This document shows positions 62,469-64,000 of a DNA stretch of 64,000 nt, one piece after another. The stretch is from CAVQBC01 sp963848415 (GTDB lineage: Bacteria > Actinomycetota > Thermoleophilia > Solirubrobacterales > Solirubrobacteraceae): the NCBI GenBank assembly GCA_963848415.1, contig CAWKDN010000002.1, positions 1-64,000 on the forward strand, in the 5' to 3' direction. The translations under genes and the position numbers were made by a program. Position 1 is the stretch's first letter, and each line of letters opens with the position of its first letter. The notes beneath the pieces were generated by a model. It was not told where the DNA came from. It made no database searches and worked only from the letters and a program-made list of their open reading frames with translations.

Positions 62469-62879
62469 ATGCGCCTTCGGATCACGAGCCTCGCCGCCGC
62501 TGCCGTCGTCCTCGCCCTCGGCGCCGCGGCCTGCGGCGGCGACGACGAGGAGGAGGCCGCCGCCACGCCCGCCCCGACCGAGCAGGCCGCCTCCGCCGCC
62601 GGCGCCGTGGCGATCGCCGCGCCCGCCGACGGCGCGCTGCGCTTCGAGCCCGAGACGCTCGAGGCGGAGGCGGGCAAGGTCACGATCGACTTCGACAACC
62701 CCTCGCAGGTCCCGCACGCCGTCGAGGTGGAGGGCAACGGGGTCGAGGAGGAGACCGAGACCGTCACGGCCGGCAAGGCGACCCTCGCGCTCGACCTGAA
62801 GGCCGGCGAGTACGAGCTCTACTGCCCGGTGGGCAACCACCGCGACGCCGGGATGACCGGCACGCTGACCGTCAACTGA
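62469..62879 (+). CDS. Blue-copper (cupredoxin) lipoprotein
   Basis: A 136-residue exported protein. A signal peptide ends in an Ala-rich lipobox before Cys 22. After an acidic and Ala/Pro linker, residues about 48-136 form a plastocyanin-like domain with type I copper ligands His 83 (VPHAV), Cys 119, His 124 and Met 129 (YCPVGNHRDAGM). It would carry single electrons at the cell surface. It sits behind an ECF-type promoter and just after the anti-sigma gene. Confidence 0.87.
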   Translation: MRLRITSLAAAAVVLALGAAACGGDDEEEAAATPAPTEQAASAAGAVAIAAPADGALRFEPETLEAEAGKVTIDFDNPSQVPHAVEVEGNGVEEETETVTAGKATLALDLKAGEYELYCPVGNHRDAGMTGTLTVN

Positions 62880-63342
62880 CGCCGGCGGCCAGCCGCCGCG
62901 CGACCTCCTCGCGGCGGAAGGCGAAGATCCGCTCGAGGTCGCGCCGGACCAGCAGCGCGTGCGCGACCTCGCCCAGCGGCCAGTACGGCAGCGCGTAGCG
63001 GACGGTGTCGCGCATCAGGGTCGCGCCGTCGCCGGCCGGCTCGAACTCGTGCGTGTGGTGCCACAGCGCGTAGGGGCCGGAGAGCTGCTGGTCGACGAAG
63101 CGCACGCCCGGCTCCCACTCCTCGATCCGCGTCAGCCAGCCCAGCCCGAGGCCGTGCAGCTTCAGGCGATACTCGATGATCGCCCCGGCCCGCATCTCGA
63201 TCGGGCGCGGCGTGACGATCCGGAAGCCCAGCCACGGGGGCGTGATCGCCTCGAGGTTGCCGGCGTCGGCGAAGAAGGGGAAGACCTCGTCCGGCGTCCC
63301 CGGCAGCCGCTGCTCCTGGCGCAGGGTGTGGTAGGCGAACAC
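62872..63342 (-). CDS. SRPBCC-family lipid/ligand-binding protein
   Basis: A 156-residue START-like (polyketide cyclase/Bet v 1) protein. TPDEVFPFFADAGNLEAITPP opens the fold, then RAGAIIEYRLKLHGLGLGWLTRIEEWE in part, and VRYALPYWPLGEVAHALLVRRDLERIF in part as the closing helix. Such proteins bind hydrophobic ligands. GTG 63342 was chosen because the fold starts there. Its 3' end overlaps the convergent cupredoxin gene by 8 bases, and it is divergent from the FAD gene. Confidence 0.82.
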   Translation of the reverse strand: MFAYHTLRQEQRLPGTPDEVFPFFADAGNLEAITPPWLGFRIVTPRPIEMRAGAIIEYRLKLHGLGLGWLTRIEEWEPGVRFVDQQLSGPYALWHHTHEFEPAGDGATLMRDTVRYALPYWPLGEVAHALLVRRDLERIFAFRREEVARRLAAGVS

Positions 63343-63409
63343 GCGGGGGATACGGCGCGCGCGCGGGCAAGGATTGCGCGCGACGGGCCGTCGCAGGTAG
63401 CGTCGGGCG

Positions 63410-64000
63410 GTGAGCCCTTCCGTGCTCGTCCTCGGCGGTGGCGTGGCCGGCTTGAGCGCCGCCCACGAGCTGGCCGAACGAGGGTTCTCGGTCACGGTCT
63501 GCGAGGCGCGCGAGCTCCCCGGCGGCAAGGCCCGGAGCTTCCCGGTGCCCGGCTCGGGGACGGATGGGCGCGGCGACCTGCCCGCCGAGCACGGCTTCCG
63601 CTTCTTCCCCGGCTTCTACCGCCACCTACCCGACACGATGGCGCGGGTGCCGGTGGGCGGCGGGCGCACCGCGCGCGACAACCTGGTCGGCGCGACGCGC
63701 ATCCTGCTGGCACGGGCGGGCGGGCGAGCGGAGATCGTGGCGGGCGCGCATCTCCCCGAGTCGCTCGAGGACATCGCGGTTCTCAGCCGCTTCCTGCTCG
63801 TGCTCATGACCGACCTCGGCATTCCGCCCGAGGATCACGCCTGGTTCGTCAACCGTCTGCTGGTGCTGCTCACGAGCTGCGACGAACGGCGCCTCGGCCA
63901 GTGGGAGGCCGAGAGCTGGTGGACCTTCGTGGACGCCGACCACCGGTCCGACGCCTTCCAGGCGTTCCTCGCGGACGGGCTCACCCGGACGCTGGTCGCC
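63410..64000 (+). CDS. FAD-dependent amine oxidase/desaturase-like protein (partial)
   Basis: The first 197 residues of a flavoprotein that runs off the window. VLVLGGGVAGLSAAHELAERG is the dinucleotide-binding loop (described here in part as GGGVAGL), followed by VCEARELPGGKARS, and the FAD-linked EHGFRFFPGFYRHLPDTM. This pattern fits the amine oxidase/phytoene desaturase/hydroxysqualene dehydroxylase group. TAGCGT (63398-63403) lies 6 bases before GTG 63410, suggesting a leaderless mRNA. Confidence 0.85.
   Translation, partial: MSPSVLVLGGGVAGLSAAHELAERGFSVTVCEARELPGGKARSFPVPGSGTDGRGDLPAEHGFRFFPGFYRHLPDTMARVPVGGGRTARDNLVGATRILLARAGGRAEIVAGAHLPESLEDIAVLSRFLLVLMTDLGIPPEDHAWFVNRLLVLLTSCDERRLGQWEAESWWTFVDADHRSDAFQAFLADGLTRTLVA

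Overview
The window is a very GC-rich bacterial chromosome segment with almost every gene packed tight and start codons that are often GTG. Gene content points to Actinomycetota: an actinobacterial-type integration host factor (mihF) sits between pyrD and gmk-rpoZ, a yebC gene lies near ruvCAB, and there is a PyrR-headed pyr operon. A deep lineage such as Thermoleophilia/Solirubrobacterales fits the many short leaderless promoters and the unusual neighbours, but that placement is inference. No prophage, CRISPR array, IS transposase or rRNA was seen. One tRNA-Arg(CCG) is present.

Layout. 1-6.3 kb: a secreted helical protein, an ArsR-type regulator, an RpiB-like isomerase, a phosphohexomutase/metallo-hydrolase pair divergent from a glycosyltransferase/nucleotidyltransferase pair. 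6.3-22.7 kb: yebC, a secreted zinc peptidase, ruvCAB, a zinc-ribbon/PAS protein, a long intergenic palindrome, fused secDF, a DHDPS-family gene, a half-length MFS gene, an M20 peptidase, recJ and the (p)ppGpp synthetase. 22.7-31.6 kb: lipid kinase and a frameshifted corA; then a SAM-I riboswitch in front of a threonine-synthase-like PLP enzyme and a MoaD/ThiS-like protein; then CAP-domain, zinc-ribbon, PAP2 and flippase-like membrane genes. 31.6-42.8 kb: a nested palindromic element, tRNA-Arg, RNase Z, and pyrR-pyrB-pyrC-carA-carB-pyrK-pyrD. 42.5-49.3 kb: mihF, gmk, rpoZ, coaBC and a MoxR/DUF58/transglutaminase cassette. 49.5-58.4 kb: a TPR gene and the rimP-nusA-ylxR-infB-ylxP-rbfA-nrnA-truB-ribF-rpsO translation/ribosome cluster, with an attenuator-like leader. 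58.4-64 kb: a second palindromic element, an OFA-family transporter with a 46-residue partner, a DsbA-like protein, an ECF sigma/anti-sigma pair, a blue-copper lipoprotein, an SRPBCC protein and the start of an FAD-dependent oxidoreductase.

The most interesting unit is 24.8-26.5 kb. A complete SAM-I aptamer, with an expression platform that can hide the ribosome-binding site, controls a zinc-ribbon PLP enzyme annotated by homology as threonine synthase. That gene overlaps a small ubiquitin-like protein ending in Gly-Gly. SAM control and a sulfur-carrier-like partner make better sense for a thiocarboxylate-dependent homocysteine (methionine) route than for threonine synthesis; this is a hypothesis. 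Other strong signals are two matching ECF promoters (sigma gene and copper lipoprotein), a terminator/antiterminator leader before rimP-nusA, dispersed palindromic elements with shared ends, and TAnnnT boxes 6-13 bases before many start codons.
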